NCBI GenBank assembly: GCA_963721075.1
Contig: CAVRHV010000019.1
Location: 269,787-333,786 of the forward strand
Length of the DNA: 64,000 bases
Source: DATFVA01 sp963721075
Lineage (GTDB): Bacteria; Bacteroidota; Ignavibacteria; Ignavibacteriales; Ignavibacteriaceae
Reading direction: 5' to 3'
Numbering within the stretch: position 1 is the stretch's first letter; the number at the start of each line of letters is the position of its first letter. Below are positions 46,440 through 54,938 of the stretch, piece after piece. The notes beneath the pieces are model-generated. The model saw only the letters and a list, made by a program, of their open reading frames with translations. It did not search any database and was not told the origin of the DNA. The position numbers and the translations under genes are program-made.

Positions 46440-47732
46440 TTATGGTGTTATAAAGAGTCCTTTAAGGTCCTCGCTGCTTGAAAGAAGTGTCTGGACATTA
46501 GGAAGAATATCATCATCGGCATAGATTTTCCATTGATAAACCTGTCCCGATTGAAGTTCAGCAAACGCCGAACCGTCAAAGTTGAACCGTATACTGGAAT
46601 ACGTCCGCGGAATTTGTGCATGGCGAATGATTCCGTTCTCATCAAAACCTCCCCAAACAATGTTTCCATTCATATCCTTAACTTCAATAATGTACTCTTT
46701 AGCCTGCGGATAAGGGTTCCAGACAAATAATGGGTCTATTGAATCAGCCAGTGCAGGAATGATCTCGTCATCAGGATTGGTAGGAGAAACTATGCTGATT
46801 GCACCTGTAACACTGAAGTCAAGTTGTAAAGCGCTTTGAGAAGAAATGGATACATCAAGTGCACCTGGATTTTTAAATATCCAGTCCGGATCCATTACAT
46901 AACCATCATTCTTGTAAGAGGCCCAGGCAGTGTATTCTCCGTTAGGTATATTATTCAAGGTGTAATTTCTGTCTGTATTAATAGTGGTCGTTAATCCGCT
47001 CACAACGGAAAGTGCATTTTTATCGAGAAGAGAAACATCAACTATACCGTTTTCCACAGCAAGAAAGGTAACCATGCCTGTCAGCGTAGAACCTGAAGTC
47101 TGACTCATAGCAAGTTGAACATTTGCATCAGGAGCACCTGATGTCAGGTTCACTAAAGCAGTATCTGAAGCATTAAATCCCGATTTCACCGCATAAACCG
47201 AGTAAGCATCAAAGGGAACGTTAAATATTGCAAAGTATCCGTCGGGACCCGAGTATGAGTGCAGATCACCATTTACGGCAGATGAGGCAACAACCAGGAA
47301 TCCGGCCTGTGCAGGATCAACATAACCCTCGATTGTCCCAAATGTGCCCTGCAATGTATCCATGTAAAATGTCTGCTGAGAAACTTCATATTTTAAAATT
47401 GGAAACGGAACGGGACTAACATTTCCGATAGGCAATTCTTTATAACCCTGTGCTGCAATTCTTACGTAGTAACTGCCTTCAGTCAGATTTGTAAATTCTG
47501 CAATGCCGTCCGAACCTGATTCTGCACGCATAAGTGCTTCGCCGCTATTTGCATTGTACAGAACAACGTTTGCACCATTTACAAGTGAAGTATCAATAGA
47601 TGACTTAACCATTATTTTAACTCCTGTTGGAGGCGGTGTAGCCACACCTTTATCTCCACAGTTAAGAAAAGTCAGCATTAAAAATGAAATGAGTATATAA
47701 TCTGCAATAAGTTTAATTTTTTCCCTGAACAT
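46440..47732 (-). CDS. Lipoprotein with carboxypeptidase-regulatory-like repeats
   Basis: 430-residue exported protein. N-terminal signal and lipobox FLNCG, then beta-sandwich repeats of the CarboxypepD_reg/Ig-like type (VNGANVVLYNANSGEALMRAESGSDGIAEFTNLTEGSYYVRIAAQGY; TIEGYVDPAQAGFLV...; TLTGMVTFLAVENGIVDVSL...) and a C-terminal part with VWNPYPQAKEYIIEVKD like fibronectin modules. Probably a cell-surface protein; no enzyme active site is seen. A terminator follows it. Function unknown. Confidence 0.85.
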   Translation of the reverse strand: MFREKIKLIADYILISFLMLTFLNCGDKGVATPPPTGVKIMVKSSIDTSLVNGANVVLYNANSGEALMRAESGSDGIAEFTNLTEGSYYVRIAAQGYKELPIGNVSPVPFPILKYEVSQQTFYMDTLQGTFGTIEGYVDPAQAGFLVVASSAVNGDLHSYSGPDGYFAIFNVPFDAYSVYAVKSGFNASDTALVNLTSGAPDANVQLAMSQTSGSTLTGMVTFLAVENGIVDVSLLDKNALSVVSGLTTTINTDRNYTLNNIPNGEYTAWASYKNDGYVMDPDWIFKNPGALDVSISSQSALQLDFSVTGAISIVSPTNPDDEIIPALADSIDPLFVWNPYPQAKEYIIEVKDMNGNIVWGGFDENGIIRHAQIPRTYSSIRFNFDGSAFAELQSGQVYQWKIYADDDILPNVQTLLSSSEDLKGLFITP

Positions 47733-48063
47733 TTTAATTCCTTCAAAATTTGATACTTTATTAAGACAAAACGCGTACCATACTTTTTCAGATAAAAAAT
47801 TGAATTATGTATGTTTTTCAACGATTAAATGCTCCTGCAGAAATATTTTTCTAAATCTTTCACATTTTGTCGGTCAACTTTGCACCCTTTGTAGAAACTA
47901 CCATATTTTCTATACAAAGTTGTAAAAATCAGTAACTATACGGATGTGAAATGGAATAAATTCATTTACATTAATTCCGGGTACTCATGAGTTTTGTTGA
48001 GGGCACAATTAAACCCCCGCATTTGTCGGTGATGCAGGGGTTTACTTTTGTTATGAAGAAGGG
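47733..48063. other. Intergenic region between lipoprotein and efflux operon
   Basis: About 330 bases. It holds the terminator of the efflux operon (48011-48043) and an inverted repeat CAACTTTG (47875-47882) / CAAAGTTG (47915-47922), which may be part of the promoter or regulator site of the lipoprotein gene. No gene seen. Confidence 0.55.
48011..48043 (-). terminator. Terminator of the efflux operon
   Basis: AAACCCC...GCAT pairs with ATGC...GGGGTTT (one C/A mismatch in the stem), lying 21 nt beyond the TolC-like stop codon on the minus strand; the downstream T-run is weak (TTTAATTG). Confidence 0.7.
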
Positions 48064-49389
48064 TTAGTATTTTCCGACTGCGTTCAATAGACCATATTGG
48101 GCTATAATATATTTATACTCATTATTAATTTTATTGTATTCGGCCTGCAGATAATTATTGTATGCCTGCTGAAGATCAAGAAAAGTGGCAGAACCGAGAC
48201 TATAAGTTTCTTTCTTAATTTTCCAGCTTTCGCGCGATGCATTCAGGGCAGCATCTGAAGCCGTTAGTTGTTCTTTCGCCGTCTGAAGATCCAGTTCTGC
48301 CGTTTTAACTTCACTCCTTATATTTAATTCAAGCGCCTTCAAATCCTCGTTATCATTTTCGACCTGAACTTCGGCTGCCTGAACTGCATTCTCTGTATTC
48401 CAGTTGGAGAATACAGGGATGTTTAAAGAAAGTCCCAGACTATAGACTTTTCGATTAAATAAATCTGACGGCTGAACAGCACTGGAGGAAAAACCATAGT
48501 TAGCTGACAGCCTCGGGAAGTAGCCGCTTTTTGCGATCGTCAACTGATTCTGACCGCTTTCCTGCTGGTAGGTCATACTTTTATAGTCCTGCCTGTTATT
48601 TAACGCATAGCCATACAGATCTTCAGCATTCCGGTTCATCAGAGATGTATCACTGACGGCAGAAGCAGTTGAATCATACTGAAATTCTTTTGAAGGATCT
48701 ATTGAAAGAAATGTCAGAAGATTAACTTTTGATTTTTCAAGATTGTTCTTTGCCTGCAGATAAGCAACCTGTGAATTTGCCGTCTGAGCCTGCTGCGAGT
48801 ATACATCACTGATTGACACCATTTTCAAATCAAACATCTGCTTTACTCTGTCAAGAAGTCCTTTGTTGTACTTAAGATCCTCTTCCTGGAAATTAAGAAG
48901 CTTTTGATTGCTTATTATCTGCGTATATAAATTTACGATCTGCAGTACTATATCCTGTTTTAATTTCTCAAGAGACGATCTTGCCGCGTAAAGATTATTT
49001 TTGCTCTGACTTATACCGGCGATATTAGAGAGCCCGTCAAACAGGGTAACATTTCCCCCGGCTGAAACAGACCAGCTGCGTGAATCCACCTGTGAGGCAC
49101 CAATGGTCTGTAAATTTCCAAAGTAGTCAATCTGTTTACTTCCTCCGTTATCAGTCACCCTTTGCCAGTTAAAACCTCCCTGCAGACTAAGATTCGGGAG
49201 CAGGTTGCCGTATGCGCTTTTTACATTTGACTGATACGAAGCGATTGAGTTTGAACTCTTAACAACATTCGTGTTGCTGTTGAGTGCTTTTGTAATCGCT
49301 TCATTTAGTGATAGTTTTTCCTGTGCTGAGATATTGTCGAAAGCAAACGAGGTGAATATTGCCAGGAGGATTATAAATATTTTTTTCAT
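48064..49389 (-). CDS. TolC-family outer membrane efflux protein
   Basis: 441-residue outer membrane factor with signal peptide (FIILLAIFTSFAFDNISAQ). The two OEP repeats are visible as LSLNEAITKALNSNTNVVKSSNS... and LQQAYNNYLQAEYNKINNEYKYIIAQYGLLNAVGKY; long alpha-helical segments with repeated A/N/Q residues form the periplasmic tunnel. It is the last gene of the macA-macB(ATPase)-macB(permease)-tolC operon, which exports drugs or other substrates across both membranes. Confidence 0.93.
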   Translation of the reverse strand: MKKIFIILLAIFTSFAFDNISAQEKLSLNEAITKALNSNTNVVKSSNSIASYQSNVKSAYGNLLPNLSLQGGFNWQRVTDNGGSKQIDYFGNLQTIGASQVDSRSWSVSAGGNVTLFDGLSNIAGISQSKNNLYAARSSLEKLKQDIVLQIVNLYTQIISNQKLLNFQEEDLKYNKGLLDRVKQMFDLKMVSISDVYSQQAQTANSQVAYLQAKNNLEKSKVNLLTFLSIDPSKEFQYDSTASAVSDTSLMNRNAEDLYGYALNNRQDYKSMTYQQESGQNQLTIAKSGYFPRLSANYGFSSSAVQPSDLFNRKVYSLGLSLNIPVFSNWNTENAVQAAEVQVENDNEDLKALELNIRSEVKTAELDLQTAKEQLTASDAALNASRESWKIKKETYSLGSATFLDLQQAYNNYLQAEYNKINNEYKYIIAQYGLLNAVGKY

Positions 49390-49413
49390 TTTCTTATTCG
49401 TTTAATTTAATGT

Positions 49414-50631
49414 TTATTCATAACGCAGGGCGTCAATTGGATTCAGATTGGCGGCTTTTCTTGCTGGATAGAATCCAAAGAATACTCCTATTACCGCCGA
49501 AAAACTGACAGCAATGGCTACAATAGAAGGGCTGATAACCGCCATCATACCTGTATATACATTAAGTATAAAGACAACCCCAAGCGAAAGCAGAATTCCT
49601 ATCAGTCCGCCTGCAAAGCTAAGTACTATTGCTTCTGTCAGGAACTGGATCAGAATATCTGATGTTCTGGCCCCAACTGACAGGCGGATCCCTATTTCAC
49701 GGGTGCGTTCTGTTACTGAAACGAGCATGATATTCATAATTCCAATGCCTCCTACTACAAGAGACACTCCGGCTACAGAGGCCAGAAGGATCGTCAGAAT
49801 CTTTGAAGTTTCGGTTGCCGCCTGTGTAATTTCAGCCTGGTTCCTAACCGTAAAATCATCATCTTCGCCCGGATTAAGATGATGTGCTTCTCTCATGATG
49901 CTGGTCAGCTGCTGCTGTGCGGCATCAATCTGATCAGTTGATATCGCGCTGGCCTGTATGTAGTTTATATAAATGCCGCCGACAAGTCTGTCAAGCACAG
50001 TGGTTGCAGGAGCAAAAATTATATCATCCTGGTCCGATCCCATTGCGCTTTGTCCTTTGGCAGTAAGAACTCCGATAACTCTGAATGGAACGTTCCGTAC
50101 CCTGATCTGCTGTCCGATGGGATCTTCATTAGGAAATAATTGTTTGGCTACGGTCTGCCCCAATACGGCCACTTTAGCTCTTGAGATCATATCTTTATCT
50201 GTAAAAAAATCTCCCGAGGCTAAAGGCCAGTCTCTTATTTCCAGAAAGTTTGGGGCAACACCCTGGATTTGTGTACTCCAGTTTCCTGTTCCGCCTATCA
50301 CCTGTCCTCCCGTTCGAACTACCGGAGTTACGGCTTTGATCAGTGTAGCTTCATCCTGTATTTTTTTAACGTCTTCCATTGTAAAGCGGTTTATACTTCC
50401 GGCGCCCATATGTATTCCACCGGACGACATAGAACCGGGAAAAATTATAATCAGATTTGAACCGAGCGATGAGATCTGCTGCTCTACCTGTACCTGCGCT
50501 CCGTCTCCGAGTGCAACCATTACAACAACAGCCGCCACACCGATAATGATACCGAGAGCTGTGAGAAGACTCCTCATTCTCGATTTTAATATGCTTTTAA
50601 CAGCTACTTTTAAAAGATTTTTTATATGCAT
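49414..50631 (-). CDS. MacB-type ABC transporter permease
   Basis: 405-residue permease with four transmembrane helices: helix 1 near 15-40 (MRSLLTALGIIIGVAAVVVMVALGDGA), a large periplasmic MacB_PCD domain, and three C-terminal helices of the FtsX domain (LLASVAGVSLVVGGIGIMNIMLVSVTERTREIGIRLSVGAR). The ERTREIG motif is characteristic of the coupling region. Here the ATPase is a separate gene just 8 nt upstream. The predicted complex uses ATP to drive efflux with the MacA-like and TolC-like partners. Substrate unknown. Confidence 0.92.
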   Translation of the reverse strand: MHIKNLLKVAVKSILKSRMRSLLTALGIIIGVAAVVVMVALGDGAQVQVEQQISSLGSNLIIIFPGSMSSGGIHMGAGSINRFTMEDVKKIQDEATLIKAVTPVVRTGGQVIGGTGNWSTQIQGVAPNFLEIRDWPLASGDFFTDKDMISRAKVAVLGQTVAKQLFPNEDPIGQQIRVRNVPFRVIGVLTAKGQSAMGSDQDDIIFAPATTVLDRLVGGIYINYIQASAISTDQIDAAQQQLTSIMREAHHLNPGEDDDFTVRNQAEITQAATETSKILTILLASVAGVSLVVGGIGIMNIMLVSVTERTREIGIRLSVGARTSDILIQFLTEAIVLSFAGGLIGILLSLGVVFILNVYTGMMAVISPSIVAIAVSFSAVIGVFFGFYPARKAANLNPIDALRYE

Positions 50632-50639
50632 TTCAAACC

Positions 50640-51404
50640 TTAATTTTCGTCCGGGATAAGTTCTTCGGCTTTCTTTAACTCTTCAGCGCCGATAAGACGA
50701 TCTTTTATCATTGTGTCGCGGATTATTCTTCCATCCTTTAACTCAACGATCCTTTTTGCAAACCTTGCAAAATCTCTTTCATGTGTCACCAGAACAATTG
50801 TTATTCCTTCATCGTTAAGCTGCTGAAAGAGAGCAAATACTTCAACCGACATCCTGCTGTCCAGATTTCCTGTCGGTTCATCGGCCAGGATAAGAGTCGG
50901 CTCATTCACCAATGCACGAGCTATTGCAACTCTCTGCTGCTGTCCTCCGGATAACTGATTCGGAACGTGGTGAATTCTGTCTCCCAGTCCAACCCGCTGA
51001 AGTACTTCCAGTGCTTTCTTCGCAGGATCCTTAATACGTTCATAACGGTCGTACATCAGGGGCAGTTCAACATTTTCAAGAGCAGATGTCCTCGGAAGCA
51101 GATTAAATCCCTGGAATACAAATCCGATTTTCTGATTTCGTATCCTTGCATAATCATTCTTTAAGAGGGTTCCGGTGTTTACACCATCAAGGAAATATTC
51201 TCCTGCAGTTGGACTGTCAAGACATCCGATAAGATTCATTAAAGTTGATTTACCTGATCCTGATGAACCCATTATCGCCACAAATTCACCTTCAACAATA
51301 TTAAGATCAACTGATTTCAGCGCATGAACCTCCACTTCCCCAACAGTATAAGTCTTCGTCAGTCCTTTTATTCTTATAATGCTCTTTTTTTCAGATGCTT
51401 CCAT
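50640..51404 (-). CDS. MacB-type ABC transporter ATP-binding protein
   Basis: 254-residue ATPase. Walker A GSSGSGKSTLMNLIG, Q-loop VFQGFNLLPRT, signature LSGGQQQRVAIARALVNEPTLILADEPTGNLDS (Walker B) and the H-loop VTHERDF. Its ATG overlaps the stop of the adaptor gene by 1 nt, and it is followed by the permease after 8 nt. Confidence 0.95.
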   Translation of the reverse strand: MEASEKKSIIRIKGLTKTYTVGEVEVHALKSVDLNIVEGEFVAIMGSSGSGKSTLMNLIGCLDSPTAGEYFLDGVNTGTLLKNDYARIRNQKIGFVFQGFNLLPRTSALENVELPLMYDRYERIKDPAKKALEVLQRVGLGDRIHHVPNQLSGGQQQRVAIARALVNEPTLILADEPTGNLDSRMSVEVFALFQQLNDEGITIVLVTHERDFARFAKRIVELKDGRIIRDTMIKDRLIGAEELKKAEELIPDEN

Positions 51405-52685
51405 TAAAATCCTCTCCTGATTCCACGAGGCATATTTCTGTTGGGACTTAAGAAATTAGAGTTGTTCGTCTGCGCTTCTTCCTGGGTTTCGAACCCGGTA
51501 ATTACCTGCAGACCTTCTTTAGCACTTCTGCTTTTCACGATCTCAGTATTCTTACCATCACTTAATCCAAGTACAGCAAACCCCATTTCCGGTTTTCCAT
51601 TGCTATCAACATACCAGAACGTGCCCCGCGAACCGCTGCCTGTACTTCTGCTGCCGGTTCCGCTGAAAGCTCCTTGTGTTCCTCCGGAATACCCGGCTTC
51701 TCTCTTCAGACTATCGGGAAGACTTTTCCTTTTCTTTTGTATTGCTGCGATGTAATCTGCCCTCATTTCTTCTGTCGGCTGGAACCTTAATGCTGCATTC
51801 GGGATCATCAGCACATTATTTCTCTGTTCAACATAAAAATCAATTGTTGCGGTCATTCCCGGCAGCAGAAGTCCTTCATTATTATCGGCATTTACAACAA
51901 CTACATAGTTAACAACATTGGAAACGACTATGGAACCCAGTCTGATCTGTACCACCTTACCCGAAAATTCTTTATCAGGATAAGCCTGAACATTAAATTT
52001 GGCCTCCTGACCTACTTTAATCTGTCCTATATCGCTTTCATCTACGTCTGCAAGAATCTGCATTTTGGAAAGATCTTCCGCAATGGTAAAAAGCGTAGGA
52101 GCGGAAAGGCTGGCTGCAACAGTTTGCCCTTCTTCAACATTGCGGTTAATTATTTTTCCCTTTATCGGAGAATATATATAGGCGTAGCTAAGGTTCGTTC
52201 TTGCCTGTCCGAGAGAAGTCCGTGCTGAAGCAAGATTAGCTTTGGCGGTCTCGAAGTTGGATTTTGAAGTTACATAATCCAGTTCTGAAAGAAACTTTTT
52301 GTCATAAAGCGACTGATCTCTTTCAAACTGGGCTTTGGCCAGGTCATATTGTGCCTGTGCCTTTTCAAGTCCGTTCATGGCATTACTTACCTGGAGGGCT
52401 AAATTCGTCGTATCAAGGATCGCCAGCAGCTGTCCCTTTCGCACATTTGAATTAAAATCCACAAGGATTTTATCGATTTTACCTGAAACCTGAGTACCTA
52501 CATCAACCGTTGTAACAGCCTGAAGAGTACCTGTACTTGTTATGGTGGTACTCAGATCACCTTTTGTTATCTGGGTAAACGTAAATTTCTGTGTACCGGC
52601 GTTGCTGCTGCTGAAAAACACGAAATAGATCACAATCACGGCAATCAACTACGAGTGATGAGGGAATTAAAATTTTCTTTTTCAT
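51404..52685 (-). CDS. MacA/HlyD-type periplasmic adaptor (frameshifted start)
   Basis: Membrane-fusion protein of about 426 residues. The original start is MKKKILIPSSLVV at 52685, and one extra G at about 52646 separates it from the remaining frame (IAVIVIYFVFFSSSNAG...). The domains are the N-terminal anchor helix, GTLQAVTTVDVGTQVSGKIDKILVDFNSNVRKGQ (lipoyl-like half), long coiled coil (LEKAQAQYDLAKAQFERD), SPIKGKIINRNVEEGQTV (second half) and the beta-barrel. It connects the permease to the outer membrane TolC-like protein. An unusual Ser/Gly-rich insert (FSGTGSRSTGSGSRGTFW) lies near the C-terminus. First gene of the operon. Confidence 0.9.
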
Positions 52686-52794
52686 TTATTTTTCTCAAAA
52701 ATGTATTCTAACGATGATTAGACATAACATCCTTCTGGTTAGTTTAATTTTGCCCGGGTTCCTCCTTGTAGACTCATATGACCTGTGATTTGAT

Positions 52795-52860
52795 CGTATT
52801 CACATCGTATTCAGAGCGTATTCAGAGCGTTTTCACATCGTATTCAGAGCGTTTTCATAT
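52795..52860. repeat. 11-bp tandem repeat, six units
   Basis: Six exact 11-bp units beginning CGT(A/T)TTC: CGTATTCACAT, CGTATTCAGAG twice, CGTTTTCACAT, CGTATTCAGAG, CGTTTTCATAT. It lies between the divergent efflux operon and the methyltransferase gene, near both promoter regions. It could be a phase-variable spacer or a set of protein-binding sites. The only other 11-bp array seen is at 14401-14444. Confidence 0.85.
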
Positions 52861-52926
52861 GCTTTTAGAATAGTAGTACTGTTTTTTTTACCTTATTTTT
52901 CAGGTGTGTCTTTTAGGAAAGGAAAA

Positions 52927-53919
52927 ATGATGGAAGAAATCACTTCTTTGGAAGGCATTGTAAATGCTGCAAATGCTTTCCGTGCCAGCCGTATTTTATT
53001 AACATCTTTTGAACTCCGGCTTTTTACGATCCTCGATCATCATATGATGAGTTCCGCCGATATTGCCGAGCAGATCAAAGCCGATCCCCGCGCAGCGGAC
53101 AGGCTGATGAATGCTCTTTGCGGAATGGGGCTGCTTAAAAAAGTAAAAGGTAAGTTCTATAACAGTGATCTTGCTTCAAAATACCTGGTTGAAGGAAAAC
53201 CTGATTTCATGGGCAATCTATATCATACAAATCACCTGTGGAATACCTGGAGTTGTCTTACAAAGTCGGTTATTAAAGGCAGTGCGTATAGAGGTGACCA
53301 GAACAAGAGTGAAAAGACTGAATGGGTGGAAGCATTTATCGGCGCTATGCACCACCGGGGCGTTAAACAGGGAAAAATACTTGCAATGATGATTAACCTC
53401 GATGGGGTTAAAAAGATGCTCGATGTCGGCGGCGGATCAGCAGCTTTTTCGATGGAAATAGTTAAAAGTAATCCTGCTGCTGAAGCAGTGGTATTCGATT
53501 TACCCCATGTTGTGCCGCTTACAAAAAGGTATGTGCACGAAGAAGGACTGGATGAAAAATTTTCGTTTATTGAGGGAAATTATCTTGAGGATAGTTTCGG
53601 AAGCGGGTACGACTTAATTCTGTTATCAGCCATTGTTCATATTAACAGCTATGAAGAAAATAAATTTCTGATTAAGAAATGCTCTGATGCCCTAAACAAA
53701 AATGGCAGAATTATAATCAGCGACTTTATTATGAGCAGCGATAGAACAAAACCCGCCTATGGAGCATTTTTTGCCATTAATATGCTTGTCGGAACTGAAC
53801 GGGGTGATACTTATACTGAAGATGAAATGCGGGAATGGTTTGTGGCTGCGGGAATAAGTCAGGTTGAGAGAAAAAATACTTCTTATGGAGCCGACCTGAT
53901 GATAGGTATAAAATCGTAG
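52927..53919 (+). CDS. O-methyltransferase-type SAM-dependent methyltransferase
   Basis: About 330-residue enzyme. The N-terminal half is a winged-helix dimerisation domain (LRLFTILDHHMMSSADIAEQIKADPRAADRLMNALCGMGLLKK), the C-terminal half the Rossmann SAM domain (motif I MLDVGGGSAAFSMEIVK, DLPHVVPLTK, FIEGNYLEDSF, DLILLSAIVH, GRIIISDFIM). This matches the methyltransferase family of acetylserotonin O-methyltransferase and many natural-product O-methyltransferases; the substrate is unknown. The start at ATG 52927 follows AGGAAAGGAAAA; a GTG at 52906 is also possible. It is a single gene downstream of the 11-bp repeat array. Confidence 0.86.
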   Translation: MMEEITSLEGIVNAANAFRASRILLTSFELRLFTILDHHMMSSADIAEQIKADPRAADRLMNALCGMGLLKKVKGKFYNSDLASKYLVEGKPDFMGNLYHTNHLWNTWSCLTKSVIKGSAYRGDQNKSEKTEWVEAFIGAMHHRGVKQGKILAMMINLDGVKKMLDVGGGSAAFSMEIVKSNPAAEAVVFDLPHVVPLTKRYVHEEGLDEKFSFIEGNYLEDSFGSGYDLILLSAIVHINSYEENKFLIKKCSDALNKNGRIIISDFIMSSDRTKPAYGAFFAINMLVGTERGDTYTEDEMREWFVAAGISQVERKNTSYGADLMIGIKS

Positions 53920-53994
53920 GTACGAATCACTGGCGTCCATGTATCGGCAGCTTTCTCTGCCCCATCGCGGCAATACATTACTAGTTTTGCGTAT

Positions 53995-54081
53995 CTACAG
54001 CCTACTATCCATACGCAGCACGTCGAAATATTCGCGGGTGTGCAGGGCCGATATCTCCTTTGCCGCACAGTGCCTTTTCAT
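53995..54081 (-). CDS. Micro-ORF 2, 28 residues (low confidence)
   Basis: ATG at 54081; peptide starts MKRHCAAKEISALHTREYF and ends FDVLRMDSRL. Its first 11 codons are related to those of the 54126-54179 frame, with several synonymous-type differences (CGG/AGG, CAT/CAC, GAA/GAG). No clear ribosome site. It could be a real micro-peptide or a repeat relic; it is listed because of the paired pattern. Confidence 0.25.
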   Translation of the reverse strand: MKRHCAAKEISALHTREYFDVLRMDSRL

Positions 54082-54125
54082 TTGAAGGTACTTAGCACCA
54101 CCACATTCGCAGCTAATATCCGCTA

Positions 54126-54179
54126 TCACAAACCTGGCCGCTCTGGCGACAGTTCCTTTACTACATAATGCCGTTGCAT
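54126..54179 (-). CDS. Micro-ORF 1, 17 residues (low confidence)
   Basis: ATG at 54179; peptide MQRHYVVKELSPERPGL. The first 11 residues match M-K/Q-R-H-C/Y-A/V-A/V-K-E-I/L-S of the 53995 frame, 98 nt apart. The terminator after tRNA-Glu lies just upstream, so expression would need its own promoter. Confidence 0.25.
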   Translation of the reverse strand: MQRHYVVKELSPERPGL

Positions 54180-54189
54180 TTAAAAAGTA

Positions 54190-54216
54190 AAAGCTCCGGT
54201 GTTTTGCCGGAGCTTT
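54190..54216 (-). terminator. Terminator after the tRNA-Glu gene
   Basis: AAAGCTCCGG (54190-54199) pairs with CCGGAGCTTT (54207-54216) around a seven-base loop; on the minus strand it is followed by TACTTTTT. It ends the tRNA array transcript. Confidence 0.85.
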
Positions 54217-54218
54217 AG

Positions 54219-54290
54219 TGACCCCAAGGGGATTTGAACCCCTGTTACCGCCGTGAAAGGGCGATGTCCTAACCACTAGACGATGGGGCC
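54219..54290 (-). tRNA. tRNA-Glu (anticodon TTC)
   Basis: Acceptor GGCCCCA/TGGGGTC with one G-T pair and discriminator A; anticodon stem TCGCC/GGCGG around CTTTCAC gives TTC. T arm AGGGGTTCAAATCCCCT. No encoded CCA. Last gene of the four-tRNA minus-strand array. Confidence 0.96.
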
Positions 54291-54325
54291 TTGTAAATCA
54301 CATTATCATAACTAAGAACTGTTCG

Positions 54326-54400
54326 GGTGAGCGATGGGAATTGAACCCACGACCCCCAGGGCCACAACCTGGTGCTCTAACCAACTGAGCTACGCTCACC
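54326..54400 (-). tRNA. tRNA-His (anticodon GTG)
   Basis: Anticodon stem CCAGG/CCTGG encloses TTGTGGC, anticodon GTG. The acceptor GTGAGCG/CGCTCAC is preceded by an encoded G-1 and followed by C73, the hallmark pair of histidine tRNAs. Confidence 0.96.
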
Positions 54401-54406
54401 ATCTGG

Positions 54407-54479
<73 letters not shown>

Positions 54480-54572
54480 GGATCAAACCAATTAACAATT
54501 AAAAATTTACAATGAACAATTTAAGAATTATCAATTATTCAATTATGATTATACATTTATAATTGCAAATGG

Positions 54573-54648
54573 TCGGGGCGGCAGGATTCGAACCTGCGAC
54601 CTCCTGCTCCCAAAGCAGGCGCGATGAACCGGGCTACGCTACGCCCCG
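54573..54648 (-). tRNA. tRNA-Pro (anticodon TGG)
   Basis: Acceptor CGGGGCG/CGCCCCG, discriminator A; anticodon stem CCTGC/GCAGG around TTTGGGA gives TGG. First gene of the minus-strand array, preceding an AT-rich spacer of about 90 nt. Confidence 0.96.
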
Positions 54649-54666
54649 AATTGCTTATCAAATTGA

Positions 54667-54686
54667 ATCCCGATGAAAATCGGGAT
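54667..54686. repeat. Perfect 8-bp hairpin
   Basis: ATCCCGAT and ATCGGGAT separated by GAAA, a very stable tetraloop hairpin upstream of the tRNA-Pro gene. No T-run, so it is not a clear terminator; processing or structural signal possible. Confidence 0.55.
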
Positions 54687-54938
54687 GGTAAAGAACAAAA
54701 TTGAACTAATTTCTTTAAAAAAGAGTATCAAATATATTTTATATCTTCTAAAAAAACAATGTATTTGCCTGATATTTTTTAGATTGCTCAATCCGCTCGG
54801 CCAGACATTTGACAATTTAACGATTTAACCGCCTGTAAGGCAGCTATGGCAATCCCCTTTTCCTGCTTCGTATACTGCATAATTTTCAACTATTCCCAAT
54901 CTTGATTAAATTGTAAAAGTAATATCGGAATTTGTTTG

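Larger units (their letters stand above)
53920..54218. other. GC-richer non-coding patch holding two related micro-ORFs
   Basis: About 300 bases beside the tRNA array, visibly richer in GC than nearby spacers. On the minus strand two tiny frames (54126-54179 and 53995-54081) start with the same peptide pattern. The end towards 54190 is the hairpin terminator after tRNA-Glu. No long gene or known element recognised; it may be a mobile or repeat-derived relic. Confidence 0.55.

Noticed and set aside
49973..50659. Long plus-strand frame of 228 codons opposite the MacB permease
   Set aside because: Antisense shadow of a well-supported gene; no start signal or family pattern.
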